Below, piece by piece: positions 1-8,606 of a DNA stretch of 64,000 nt; the first letter of the stretch is position 1, and each line of letters begins with the position of its first letter. The DNA is from Halomonas sp. CH40 (GTDB lineage: Bacteria; Pseudomonadota; Gammaproteobacteria; Pseudomonadales; Halomonadaceae), in NCBI GenBank assembly GCA_041875495.1, contig CP112982.1, positions 3,286,001 through 3,350,000 on the forward strand, in the 5' to 3' direction. The notes beneath the pieces are model-generated. The model was not told where the DNA came from. It saw nothing but the letters and a program-made list of their open reading frames with translations, and searched no databases. Position numbers and translations under genes: made by a program.

Positions 1-804
1 TTTGATTACCTGGTGGTGATTGGTGGCGTGCAGGAAGACAAAACCGCCCTTGAAGCGGCGACCAGCGCCTACCTGCGTGAAGTCGATCATGCAGGCATTC
101 CGCTGGTGGGGCTATGTACCGGCGTGTTTGCGCTGATTCAGGCCGGGCTGATGAAAGGGCGACGCTGCTGCGTCAGCTGGTATCACTATCATGAAATGGC
201 CAAACGCTTTCCCACCGCTGAGCCAGTGGCGGATCGGCTGTTCATTGATGACGGTGATCGTATCACCTGCGCCGGTGGGGCCGCCGCCGCCGACCTGGCA
301 GCGTTTCTGATCGAGCGGCATATCGGCAAGGCCTGGGCGATGAAAAGCCTGCATATCATGCTGCTGGATGAAGCCCGGCAGGGCGCGTCGCCTCAGCCCC
401 AGCCGGTGGTATTTGGGCGGGTGGAAGACCGCATCGTCAGGCGCGCCATCCTGGTGCTTGAGCAGCATCTTGGCCAGGTGATCAGCATGGATGCCCTGGC
501 CGAGCGGGTAGGTACCTCGCGGCGCAATCTGGAACGCCGTTTCAAGGCGACGCTGGACGTCAGCCCTCAGCAGTTCGCCCGTGAGCTGCGCCTGCGTTAC
601 GGCCTGTGGTTGTTGAATTATACCGGCAAGAGCGTCACTGATATTGGCGCCCGCTGTGGGTTTGCCGATACCGCACACTTTTCGCGCCAGTTTCGCGCCT
701 GTTTTGGCGCTTCCCCTTCAGAGCTGCGCAAAAACGCAACGCTGCCCAATGGCCATCAGGTCGACCCTTTCTTTCTGCATGTTGACGGCCAGCCAGCGCT
801 TTAG
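1..804 (+). CDS. GlxA-family AraC-type transcriptional regulator (5' partial)
   Basis: The reading frame is open from base 1, so the N-terminus lies outside the window. The visible first half is a DJ-1/PfpI-like (class I glutamine amidotransferase) domain with a nucleophile-elbow-like 'GLCTGVFALIQAG' and a 'CAGGAAAADL' stretch. The C-terminal ~100 residues are an AraC double helix-turn-helix ('LAERVGTSRRNLERRFK', 'IGARCGFADTAHFSRQFR'). This architecture is that of GbdR/SouR, which activate glycine-betaine and sarcosine catabolic genes in Pseudomonas. The position directly upstream of soxBDAG, same strand, supports a role as its activator. Family is secure; the ligand and exact orthology are inference. 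Confidence 0.87.
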   Translation, partial: FDYLVVIGGVQEDKTALEAATSAYLREVDHAGIPLVGLCTGVFALIQAGLMKGRRCCVSWYHYHEMAKRFPTAEPVADRLFIDDGDRITCAGGAAAADLAAFLIERHIGKAWAMKSLHIMLLDEARQGASPQPQPVVFGRVEDRIVRRAILVLEQHLGQVISMDALAERVGTSRRNLERRFKATLDVSPQQFARELRLRYGLWLLNYTGKSVTDIGARCGFADTAHFSRQFRACFGASPSELRKNATLPNGHQVDPFFLHVDGQPAL

Positions 805-1015
805 CGGTGGCTTGCGGCTGGGAGCTGTTTTGCTCCAGGGTCGTTAATATTTGAAATGTTCATGCGTTTTGTCGCATTCGTTCAATTCGTGGCGCGCGTA
901 ATCGCCTTTAATCAAATACTACAGAAATCCCTATTACTCACCAACAATAATGACGTAGGGCTGTCGGGGTGGCGTACACCGCCCGCAGAAAGCCTGACGC
1001 ATTCAGGAGCCTTCC
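805..1015 (+). promoter_or_regulatory. Leader/promoter region of the sox operon
   Basis: This 211-bp gap separates the AraC-type regulator from soxB. It holds an AT-richer segment around 890-955 and ends with a good Shine-Dalgarno AGGAG at 1005-1009, six bases before the soxB ATG. No -35/-10 pair is convincing by eye. An activator site for the upstream regulator would be expected here but no motif was recognised. Confidence 0.4.
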
Positions 1016-2266
1016 ATGCAACGCTATTCTGGCTTCGGGCTGGTCAAGCATGCGCTCAGCCATCACGAAAACTGGCAGCGCCAGTGGCGCAACCCTACTC
1101 CCAAACCGGCCTACGACGTCATTATTGTCGGCGGCGGCGGCCATGGGCTAGCCACTGCCTACTATCTGGCCAAGGAATTCGGTATCACCAATGTCGCGGT
1201 GATCGAGAAAGGCTGGTTGGGCGGCGGCAATACTGCGCGCAACACCACCATCGTGCGTTCCAACTACCTGTGGGACGAATCGGCCTTCCTTTATGAACAT
1301 GCCATGAAGCTCTGGGAAGGGCTGTCCCAGGATTTGAACTATAACGTCATGTTCTCCCAGCGCGGGGTCATGAACCTGGGACATACCCTGCAGGATATGC
1401 GCGACATTCAGCGCCGGGTCAACGCCAACCGCCTCAACGGCATCGACAGTGAAGTGCTCGATACCGCCGGGGTGCAGAAAATCGTCCCCATCATGGATTG
1501 CTCCAAGAATGCCCGTTACCCGGTGCTGGGGGCCTCCTGGCAGCCGCGTGCCGGGGTGGCCCGCCATGATGCCGTGGCCTGGGGCTATGCTCGGGGCGCC
1601 GACGCGCTAGGCGTAGACATCCTGCAGCAGACAGAAGTCATCGGCTTCAAGATCCGTGACGGCCAGATCTACGGCGTGCACACCAACCGCGGCGATATCG
1701 AAGCCAAGACGGTGGGCTGCGTAGCGGCCGGCAACTCCGGGGTGCTGGCAGGAATGGCGGGCTTCAGACTGCCGCTGGAATCCCATCCGCTGCAGGCGCT
1801 GGTCTCCGAGCCGATCAAGCCGGTGCTGGATACCGTGGTCATGTCCAACCATGTGCACGGCTATGTCAGCCAGTCGGACAAGGGCGATCTGGTCATCGGT
1901 GCCGGTATCGACGGCTACAACGGCTACGGCCAGCGCGGTAGCTACCCGACGGTGGAGCACACCCTGCAAGCCATTGTGGAAATGTTCCCGATCTTCTCGC
2001 GGGTGCGCATGAACCGTCAGTGGGGCGGTGTGGTAGATACCTGCCCGGATGCCTGCCCGATTCTGTCGAAGACGCCGGTCAAAGGCCTCTACTTCAACTG
2101 CGGTTGGGGCACCGGCGGCTTCAAGGCCACGCCCGGTTCGGGCCATGTGTTTGCCGCCAGCCTTGCCAAGGGCGAGATGCATCCGATTGCAGCGCCTTTC
2201 TCCATCGACCGCTTCCACAGCGGTGCGCTCATCGATGAACACGGCGCGGCCGGCGTCGCGCACTGA
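1016..2266 (+). CDS. soxB: Sarcosine oxidase subunit beta
   Basis: The 416-aa flavoprotein subunit of heterotetrameric sarcosine oxidase oxidatively demethylates sarcosine to glycine. An N-terminal FAD Rossmann motif '[19 protein letters not shown]' lies at about residues 33-51, followed by the DAO fold. His184 in '[10 protein letters not shown]' lies in the region that carries the covalent FMN histidine in characterised enzymes (alignment from memory). A C-terminal '[18 protein letters not shown]' closes the FAD site. Length is typical. The start is fixed by AGGAG six bases upstream. It leads the soxB-D-A-G order and is 12 bp from soxD, so it is clearly one operon. Confidence 0.97.
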   Translation: MQRYSGFGLVKHALSHHENWQRQWRNPTPKPAYDVIIVGGGGHGLATAYYLAKEFGITNVAVIEKGWLGGGNTARNTTIVRSNYLWDESAFLYEHAMKLWEGLSQDLNYNVMFSQRGVMNLGHTLQDMRDIQRRVNANRLNGIDSEVLDTAGVQKIVPIMDCSKNARYPVLGASWQPRAGVARHDAVAWGYARGADALGVDILQQTEVIGFKIRDGQIYGVHTNRGDIEAKTVGCVAAGNSGVLAGMAGFRLPLESHPLQALVSEPIKPVLDTVVMSNHVHGYVSQSDKGDLVIGAGIDGYNGYGQRGSYPTVEHTLQAIVEMFPIFSRVRMNRQWGGVVDTCPDACPILSKTPVKGLYFNCGWGTGGFKATPGSGHVFAASLAKGEMHPIAAPFSIDRFHSGALIDEHGAAGVAH

Positions 2267-2278
2267 GGAGTTTTCGTC

Positions 2279-2620
2279 ATGTTCATTATTTATTGCCCGT
2301 ATTGCTGCGAATATCGCGAAGAAGAAGAGTTTCACCCCAAGGGCCAGGCGCACATTGAACGCCCCAAGGATCCTGAGGCCTGCAGCGACGAAGAGTGGGG
2401 CGATTACCTGTTCTTCCGCGATAACCCGCGCGGTGTTCACCATGAAATGTGGGTGCATGCCGTTGGTTGCCGCAAGTTCTTCAACGTGACCCGCCACACG
2501 GTGAGCTACAAGATTCTGGAAACCTACAAGATGGGCGAAAAGCCCTCGGTGACCGCCGAGAGCGTTGCAGCCACCACCGCCACCCCGGAAAGCGTTCAGA
2601 AAGAAGGAGTCCGCGCATGA
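2279..2620 (+). CDS. soxD: Sarcosine oxidase subunit delta
   Basis: The 113-aa zinc-binding small subunit of heterotetrameric sarcosine oxidase. The expected ligand set is visible: Cys6 and Cys9 in 'IYCPYCCEYR', then His60 and Cys64 in 'WVHAVGC', one residue shifted from the Cys/Cys/His/Cys set known for the family. The C-terminal ~20 residues are Ala/Thr/Glu-rich and probably disordered. The stop overlaps the soxA start (ATGA, 2617-2620), indicating translational coupling. Confidence 0.96.
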   Translation: MFIIYCPYCCEYREEEEFHPKGQAHIERPKDPEACSDEEWGDYLFFRDNPRGVHHEMWVHAVGCRKFFNVTRHTVSYKILETYKMGEKPSVTAESVAATTATPESVQKEGVRA

Positions 2621-5600
2621 GCCAGCATCAGGATACTGCCGGTCGCCGGCTCAAGGCAGGCGGGCAGATTGACCGCTCCCGTTCCCTGAACTTCACCTTT
2701 AATGGCAAGGCTTACCAGGGCTATGCCGGTGATACCCTGGCCTCGGCGCTACTGGCCAATGGCGTTGATATCGTCAACCGCAGCTTCAAGTACTCGCGTC
2801 CGCGCGGCATTGTCACCACTGGGGCCGCCGAGCCCAACGCGGTTGTCCAGCTGGGCGCGAGCGAAGCGGCCCAGGTGCCTAACGTGCGGGCCACCCAGCA
2901 GGCCCTCTATGCAGGCCTGAGCGCGGCCAGCACCAACGGCTGGCCGAACGTCCAGCTCGATATGATGGGCATGATTGGTAAGCTCGGCGGCAAGTTCATG
3001 CCGCCAGGGTTCTATTACAAGACCTTCATGGCCCCGGCCTCGATGTGGATGACCTATGAAAAATACATCCGCAAGGCCGCCGGCCTGGGCCGCAGCCCGA
3101 TGGAGCCGGATGCCGACATTTACGATCATCTTCACCAGCATTGCGACATCCTGGTGGTGGGCGCTGGCCCAGCGGGCCTGGCAACCGCGCTATTGGCTGC
3201 CCGCAGTGGTGCTCGGGTCATTGTCGCTGACGAGCAGGAAGCGCTGGGTGGCTCGCTGCTCGATGCGCCCTATACTCTGGATGGCGAGCCTGCCGAGCAG
3301 TGGGTGGCACGCGTGGTCGAAGAGCTAGCCGGCATGCCACACGTGACCCTGCTGCCGCGCACCACCGCCAACGGCTACCACGATCACCACTTCGTGACCT
3401 TGCACGAGCGGCGCACCGAGCACCTGGCCGATACCGCGCCAAACGTCAACGGCCGTCGTCAGGTGCGCTCGCGCATGCACCGCGTGCGGGCCGGTCAGGT
3501 GGTGCTTGCCACTGGTGCTCATGAGCGGCCGCTGGTGTACGCCAGTAACGATGTTCCCGGCAACATGGTGGCTAGCGCCGTGACCGCCTACATTCATCGC
3601 TATGCCGTGGTGCCGGGCAAGACGCTGGTGGTCTCCACCGCCAACGACGAGGGTTACCGTGCTGCTATTGCCTGGAAGCAGGCCGGCCATGCAGTCGCCG
3701 CCATTGCCGACGTGCGTGACACCCCGGACGGTGACCTGGTTGAAAAAGCCCGCGAACTGGGTATCCGCATCATCACCGGCAGTGCTGTGATCGAAGCCAA
3801 GGGCAGCAACCGGGTCAGCGGCGCGCGGATTGCCAAGGTCGACCTGCAGCGTTTCTGTGTCAGCGGCGCGGTGGAAGAGCTGGCCTGTGACACCATCGCC
3901 ACCAGCGGTGGTTTCAGCCCGGTCATTCACCTGGCCTCACACACTGGTGCCCGCCCGACCTGGCGCGATGACCTGATCAGCTTTGTGCCCGGCCTGGTGG
4001 AAGGCGTGCATGCCTGCGGCGGCGCCAATGCCAACTATGCCCTTGGCTCGCTGTTCTCTGAGGCTGTCGACGTTGCCGCCCGCGCTGTAGCTGCCCTTGG
4101 CATGAGCCCTGAGCCGATCACCCTGCCGACAACTGATGAGCCGCGCATTGGCAAGGCGGTGGCACTTTTCCAGGTGCCCCATGAAAAGGACACCCTCAAG
4201 GCACCCAAGCAGTTCGTTGACCTGCAAAATGACGTCACCGCTTCTGCCATCGAGATTGCCACTCGCGAAGGTTTCGAGTCGATTGAGCACGTCAAGCGCT
4301 ACACCGCGCTGGGTTTTGGGACCGATCAGGGCAAGCTGGGTAATATCAACGGCATGGCGATTGCTGCGCGCTGCCTGAAGCGCCCGATTCCCGAGGTCGG
4401 CACCACCGTTTTCCGGCCCAACTACACCCCGGTCACCTTTGGCGCCATTGTCGGCCGTCATTGCGGCAGCCTGTTTGACCCTGAGCGTTACACCGCCATG
4501 CACGACTGGCACGTGGCACGCGGCGCTGAATTCGAGGAAGTCGGCCAGTGGATGCGCCCCTGGTACTATCCACAGAAAGTGAATGGCAAGCTGGAAAGCA
4601 TGCACGAGGCCGTCCAGCGTGAATGCCTGGCGGTGCGTGAAAAGGTCGGTATTCTTGACGCCTCGACCCTGGGCAAGATTGATATCCAGGGCCCCGATGC
4701 GCGCGAATTTATCGGCCGGGTTTACACCAACAAGTGGGCCCAGCTGCCGGTCGGCAAATGCCGCTATGGCCTGATGTGCAAGGACGACGGCATGGTCACC
4801 GATGACGGTGTCACCAGCTGCCTGGGTGAAAACCACTTCCTGATGACCACCACCACCGGCGGCGCCGCGGCGGTACTGGAGTGGCTGGAGCTATGGCATC
4901 AGACCGAATGGCCGGAGCTGGATGTCTACTTCACCTCAGTTACCGATCACTGGGCGACCATGACGGTGACCGGGCCTGAAGCCCGCAAGCTGGTTAGCGA
5001 ACTGACCGATATCGACCTCGACCGCGATGCCTTCAAGTTTATGGAATGGCGTTCCGGTAAGGTGGCCGGCGTTCCGGCGCGTATTTTCCGGATCTCGTTC
5101 ACCGGTGAGCTGAGCTTTGAAATCAACGTTCAAGCCAACTACGCCGAACACGTCTGGAAAACCCTGTTTGAGCACGGTGAGAAGTACGGCCTGACCCCCT
5201 ACGGCACCGAAACCATGCACGTGCTGCGCGCCGAAAAGGGCTTCATCATCGTCGGCCAGGACACCGATGCCTCGGTGACCCCGGAAGATCTCGGTATGCA
5301 GTGGTGCGTCGGCTACGACAAGCCGTTCTCCTGGATCGGCAAGCGTGCGCTGACCCGTTCGGATACGGCGCGCCGTGACCGCAAGCAGTTTGTCGGCCTC
5401 AAGCCCAAGGACCCCAGCGTGGTGTTGGGAGAAGGCGACCAGATCGTTCGTGATCCCAACCATGCCATCCCGATGCCGATGGTCGGTCACGTGACGTCCA
5501 GCTACTACAGCCCGACCCTCAAGAGCGGCTTTGCGCTGGCCGTCGTCAAGGATGGCCATCAGCGGATGGGCGAGAGCGTCTTCCTGCCTACCGTCGATGG

Positions 5601-5670
5601 CACGGTTCACGAAGCTGAAATTGTCAGCCCGATTTTCTATGACCCCAAGGGAGAGCGCCAGCATGTCTAA
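2617..5670 (+). CDS. soxA: Sarcosine oxidase subunit alpha
   Basis: The 1017-aa large subunit binds NAD+ and tetrahydrofolate and channels the formaldehyde equivalent to THF. An N-terminal Fer2_4-like fold without iron-sulfur cysteines (about 20-100) is followed by a dinucleotide-binding motif 'DILVVGAGPAGLATALLAA' near residue 177 and a second nucleotide-binding half. A GcvT-like aminomethyltransferase domain begins near residue 640 ('REKVGILDASTLGKIDIQGP'). The frame is open 168 bp further upstream, but the ATG at 2617, preceded by AAGGAG (2604-2609) and overlapping the soxD stop, is the true start. It overlaps soxG by 8 bp. Confidence 0.97.
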   Translation: MSQHQDTAGRRLKAGGQIDRSRSLNFTFNGKAYQGYAGDTLASALLANGVDIVNRSFKYSRPRGIVTTGAAEPNAVVQLGASEAAQVPNVRATQQALYAGLSAASTNGWPNVQLDMMGMIGKLGGKFMPPGFYYKTFMAPASMWMTYEKYIRKAAGLGRSPMEPDADIYDHLHQHCDILVVGAGPAGLATALLAARSGARVIVADEQEALGGSLLDAPYTLDGEPAEQWVARVVEELAGMPHVTLLPRTTANGYHDHHFVTLHERRTEHLADTAPNVNGRRQVRSRMHRVRAGQVVLATGAHERPLVYASNDVPGNMVASAVTAYIHRYAVVPGKTLVVSTANDEGYRAAIAWKQAGHAVAAIADVRDTPDGDLVEKARELGIRIITGSAVIEAKGSNRVSGARIAKVDLQRFCVSGAVEELACDTIATSGGFSPVIHLASHTGARPTWRDDLISFVPGLVEGVHACGGANANYALGSLFSEAVDVAARAVAALGMSPEPITLPTTDEPRIGKAVALFQVPHEKDTLKAPKQFVDLQNDVTASAIEIATREGFESIEHVKRYTALGFGTDQGKLGNINGMAIAARCLKRPIPEVGTTVFRPNYTPVTFGAIVGRHCGSLFDPERYTAMHDWHVARGAEFEEVGQWMRPWYYPQKVNGKLESMHEAVQRECLAVREKVGILDASTLGKIDIQGPDAREFIGRVYTNKWAQLPVGKCRYGLMCKDDGMVTDDGVTSCLGENHFLMTTTTGGAAAVLEWLELWHQTEWPELDVYFTSVTDHWATMTVTGPEARKLVSELTDIDLDRDAFKFMEWRSGKVAGVPARIFRISFTGELSFEINVQANYAEHVWKTLFEHGEKYGLTPYGTETMHVLRAEKGFIIVGQDTDASVTPEDLGMQWCVGYDKPFSWIGKRALTRSDTARRDRKQFVGLKPKDPSVVLGEGDQIVRDPNHAIPMPMVGHVTSSYYSPTLKSGFALAVVKDGHQRMGESVFLPTVDGTVHEAEIVSPIFYDPKGERQHV

Positions 5671-6298
5671 GGTCGCGACTTTCGATACCCGTGCCGAGGC
5701 CGACCTGCCGGTCGCCACCCCCATGGCCTACAGCTTTGCGCACAGCGGTGCGCCTGCCGTCACCCCGCAAAGCCGCGTGGTGCTGCGCGAACGCCCGCTG
5801 CAGGGGCATCTGATCCTGCGCGGCGGCGCCATCGTCCTTGATGAAGCCGTGCGCAAGGTGCTGGGCATCAACCTGCCCGGCGAGCCCCAAGGCCTTACCA
5901 TTGATGAGTCCGGCCAGCGCTCGGTGCAGTGGCTATCCCCGGATGAATGGCTGGTCATCGTGCCCGACGGCGAAGCCTTCGAGCTTGAAACCGCCCTGCG
6001 CCACGAGCTCGCCGATGCCCACTACGCCATCAGCGACGTCAGCGGCGGCCAGACCCTGCTAGAGCTGGAAGGCGAAGGCGCCACCGAGGTACTGATGAAA
6101 AGCGTCATCTACGACGTTCACCCATCGCACTTCAAGGTCGGCAAGGGCGTGACCACGGTGTTCGCCAAGGCCACCGTGATCCTGCGCCGCCCCAGCGACA
6201 CCCGCTGGGAGCTGGTCGTCCGCCGCAGCTTCGCCGACTACACCTACCGCTGGCTGCTCGACGCCGGCGACGAGTTCGCCATCGGCGTGGAGCGCTGA
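5663..6298 (+). CDS. soxG: Sarcosine oxidase subunit gamma
   Basis: The 211-aa gamma subunit, GcvT-related, is a structural subunit of the heterotetramer without its own cofactor. Family features are 'RGGAIVLDEAVRKVLGINLP', 'WLSPDEWLVIVPDGEA' and the terminal 'SFADYTYRWLLDAGDEFAIG'. The frame extends upstream inside soxA, but the ATG at 5663, overlapping the soxA stop by 8 bp and preceded by a purine-rich 'GGGAGAG' (5649-5655), gives the normal start (MSKVATFD). It is the last gene of the operon, followed 32 bp later by an intrinsic terminator. Confidence 0.95.
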   Translation: MSKVATFDTRAEADLPVATPMAYSFAHSGAPAVTPQSRVVLRERPLQGHLILRGGAIVLDEAVRKVLGINLPGEPQGLTIDESGQRSVQWLSPDEWLVIVPDGEAFELETALRHELADAHYAISDVSGGQTLLELEGEGATEVLMKSVIYDVHPSHFKVGKGVTTVFAKATVILRRPSDTRWELVVRRSFADYTYRWLLDAGDEFAIGVER

Positions 6299-6330
6299 GC
6301 CTCGGCTAGACGCAGGGTAGGTTAACGACA

Positions 6331-6368
6331 CCGGCCTGGCAGAGACTTCTCTGCCAGGCCGGTTTTTT
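6331..6368 (+). terminator. Rho-independent terminator of soxBDAG
   Basis: A perfect 14-bp stem (arms 6331-6344 and 6349-6362, CCGGCCTGGCAGAG paired with its complement), a 4-nt loop and six T residues (6363-6368). It sits 32 bp after the soxG stop codon. Confidence 0.95.
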
Positions 6369-6433
6369 ATGAGTGTTGTTTATGGTGGAAGGGCGCTGCC
6401 CACTAGCGAACAAAGCGACCCTCCCGCAGGCTG

Positions 6434-6495
6434 GTTCAGTGCAGGGGTTGATCCGGGAATGACAGTTCAGCGCAGAGATTGATCCGGGAATGACA
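6434..6495. repeat. Two tandem copies of a 31-bp repeat
   Basis: Copies at 6434-6464 and 6465-6495 differ at only a few positions; both end in GATCCGGGAATGACA. The GGGAATGAC core is the same as in the palindromes and the array at 8.3-8.5 kb on the other side of the adjacent ATPase gene, so these belong to one intergenic repeat family. Confidence 0.8.
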
Positions 6496-6511
6496 GCCCC
6501 CCACACCCGTC

Positions 6512-6536
6512 ATTCCCGCATGCCTTTAGCGGGAAT
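6512..6536. repeat. GGGAAT-core palindrome (REP-like), copy 1
   Basis: Inverted repeat ATTCCCGC - 9 nt - GCGGGAAT (arms 6512-6519 and 6529-6536), preceded by CGTC. The same arm length and 9-nt loop recur at 8300-8324 and 8372-8396. It resembles dispersed REP-type or Neisseria-like GGGAAT elements; dispersion in the genome cannot be shown from one window. Confidence 0.75.
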
Positions 6537-6551
6537 CTGTGTTGAACCTGG

Positions 6552-8153
6552 CTACGCCCCCCAGGTACCGATTCGCCAGCCATGGCAGTGCGCTTCGCTC
6601 TGCCAGATCTTATCGTCCCACGGCACCTGTTCATCGCGGTTGAAGATCACCAGATGCGCTTCATCTGCCCCCACACGATCGGCGTAGTCGGCGGTCTGCT
6701 CCAGCCCCTTGGCCAGCACTGCCTCGCGGCTTTGATGCTGGAGTTTAAGCTCAATCACCACACGCTGCACCGGGCCGGTAAAGCCTTGGGTCTCATCCAG
6801 CGGCCACTCGATAAACAGATCCGTGCGCTTGCGCCCCAGGCCATATTCACGGCTGATACGCCCGCCGCCATTGATGATTCGCTGCAAAAACGCCTGCATC
6901 AACAGCTGCGGCCCGGCCTCCTTATACTGAAAGCGCTCCAGCCAGCTCTCGGCGTGTTCACGGAAAAACTGCTGAAACCCGGCCAGTAGTTTTGGGATAT
7001 CTAGCCGGTGCTCAGGGGTTAAATACCACACCTGCTCCTGGTTGGGGATGCGCGTCTGCATGATCCAGGTGAGATCTCGCGGAATCACTTCACGATAGAT
7101 CCGGTTGCTGATGCGTAGCGACGGCGTGGTCTCGATCAAGCCCAAGTCTTCCACATACTGCTGATCGTCCGGCGCGATATTCTGGATATCCAGACTCTCC
7201 TCACTGGAGAGCAGCGCACTCATCACCCGCTGTACCCGCGGCTCGCGCAGTTTATCGGTCAATTGGTCCAGGTGGGTGGCGCGAGATTGAATCAGCTTTT
7301 CGCGCGCGCTGCGGTAATCTTCCAGTGTCAATAGACGAGAGCGTTCCCGGGCGGGCTTGAAACGCCACGTCAGCTCGTAGCCCAAGGCATTGACCAGCCA
7401 CGGCTGGCCACGGGTATCCTCCCACAGTTCAGGGAAGATACGGGAATCGAAAGGCTGCCCGGTGGCTTCCGTATGCTGGCACCAAAGCTGCTCGCATTCT
7501 TCATACATAAAACTGCCCATACGCAGGGATTCAGCCTTAATATTGAAAGCGCTACCACCGGTAATCACCTCGGCGCCTTCCTGATGAAGGCGGTAGTCGC
7601 GTACATCGCGGACGCCACACAGGATAATCGACTGTGGGAACGCCGCCGGGCGCTGGGCATAGCCAGCACGGATCTGGCGCAACAACGAGATAAGGGTATC
7701 CCCCACCAACGCATCCACTTCATCCAGAAACAGCACCGTGGGTCTATCCATCAATGCCACCCACGCCTCCAGCAAACGGGTGAGAAGATCCTGCGGACTG
7801 CTTCCCCGTTGGGCGGTAAGCCACACTTCCAACGACGTCTCACCAAGGTAAAGCCGAATAGAACGCACGATGGCGCTACACACAGCGGGAATCCCTTGCG
7901 TCTCATCCCCGCGCGCTGCCTGCGCCCCTTCGATATTGGCGTAAGCGCAGGCGTAATCCCCCTGTTCGTTAAGCGCCTGCATCATCGCCAACAGCGTGGT
8001 GGTCTTACCCGTCTGGCGCGGGGCATGAAGAACAAAATAGCGCTCCTGATCAATCAGATGCTTAATATCCTCCCAGTCTACGCGGCTAAGCGGGTCAATG
8101 TGGTAGTGCTTACTTGGCTTAGTCGGGCCAGCGTTATTAAAGAAGCGTTCCAT
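6552..8153 (-). CDS. AAA-type ATPase with C-terminal PD-(D/E)XK-like domain
   Basis: A 533-aa protein. Near residue 35 is a Walker A motif 'APRQTGKTTTLLAM' and further on a Walker B 'PTVLFLDEVDALVG', placing it among the AAA-like ATPases of unknown role. The C-terminal ~100 residues contain 'GRKRTDLFIEW' and 'VVIELKLQ', matching the D...(E)xK pattern of restriction-like nucleases often fused to such ATPases. The frame is open to 8267, but the ATG at 8153 (MERFFNNAG) has a GGGG-type ribosome site and marks where homology-like sequence starts. It stands alone, opposite to sox, bracketed by repeat elements. Function is unknown; defence or mobile-element association is a guess. Confidence 0.75.
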   Translation of the reverse strand: MERFFNNAGPTKPSKHYHIDPLSRVDWEDIKHLIDQERYFVLHAPRQTGKTTTLLAMMQALNEQGDYACAYANIEGAQAARGDETQGIPAVCSAIVRSIRLYLGETSLEVWLTAQRGSSPQDLLTRLLEAWVALMDRPTVLFLDEVDALVGDTLISLLRQIRAGYAQRPAAFPQSIILCGVRDVRDYRLHQEGAEVITGGSAFNIKAESLRMGSFMYEECEQLWCQHTEATGQPFDSRIFPELWEDTRGQPWLVNALGYELTWRFKPARERSRLLTLEDYRSAREKLIQSRATHLDQLTDKLREPRVQRVMSALLSSEESLDIQNIAPDDQQYVEDLGLIETTPSLRISNRIYREVIPRDLTWIMQTRIPNQEQVWYLTPEHRLDIPKLLAGFQQFFREHAESWLERFQYKEAGPQLLMQAFLQRIINGGGRISREYGLGRKRTDLFIEWPLDETQGFTGPVQRVVIELKLQHQSREAVLAKGLEQTADYADRVGADEAHLVIFNRDEQVPWDDKIWQSEAHCHGWRIGTWGA

Positions 8154-8269
8154 ATGGTAATCCCCTGCTTGGCGCAGCCTTGGTGTTGCCTTCAGATTAA
8201 CATAGCCAGTCTCATCAGCACGGCCATCGACTTCCTCAGCCATATATGCCCAAGAGCTAGGTTTCACTC

Positions 8270-8324
8270 GTCATTCTCGCGTGCTGTCCCACGCCCGTCA
8301 TTCCCGCGTGCTCTTGGCGGGAAT
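8270..8324. repeat. GGGAAT-core palindrome, copy 2, with a degenerate partial copy
   Basis: ATTCCCGC (8300-8307), 9-nt loop, GCGGGAAT (8317-8324). A decayed partial copy (CGTCATTCTCGCGTGCTG) starts at 8270 just upstream. Arm and loop lengths are identical to copy 1 at 6512-6536. Confidence 0.75.
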
Positions 8325-8371
8325 CCATGGTGATGCAAACATGCCGGCATCATCAGGCAAGGTCAAACTGG

Positions 8372-8396
8372 ATTCCCGATAACCCCATTCGGGAAT
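8372..8396. repeat. GGGAAT-core palindrome, copy 3
   Basis: ATTCCCGA (8372-8379), 9-nt loop, TCGGGAAT (8389-8396). The right arm is also the beginning of the tandem array that follows, so the array seems to have grown by duplicating one arm of a palindrome. Confidence 0.7.
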
Positions 8397-8493
8397 GACG
8401 GTGCGGTGGTTATTGTATTCGGGAATGACGGTGCGGTGGTTGTCGTATTCGGGAATGAAGGTGCAGTGGTAGTACACTCGGGAATGACGGTGT
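8387..8493. repeat. Short tandem array, about four units of 30 bp
   Basis: Units begin at 8387, 8417, 8447 and 8476 (last spacing 29 bp), each with ATTCGGGAATGACGGTGCGG or a close variant. Units are contiguous with no spacers. The stretch from 8154 to 8606 carries no gene; beyond these repeats nothing else was recognised in it. Confidence 0.8.
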
Positions 8494-8606
8494 TGAGCGC
8501 CAATAATCGGTACAGTTGGAACGCATCATTATTGCTGAAAGAACTTTAACATATAACCTTATGCCATTAATCACGATGCGTGAGATTGTCACACCCAGCA
8601 TGTGCC

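Noticed and set aside
1607..2497. Long minus-strand open frame opposite soxB/soxD
   Set aside because: Shadow of GC-rich coding sequence; no ribosome site or recognisable protein, and the plus-strand genes are unmistakable.
2449..2616. Longer N-terminus for soxA inside soxD
   Set aside because: The extra 56 residues are soxD read in another frame; the ATG at 2617 has AAGGAG and overlaps the soxD stop.
8387..8493. CRISPR array
   Set aside because: Repeat units are directly contiguous with no unique spacers, and no cas genes are near.
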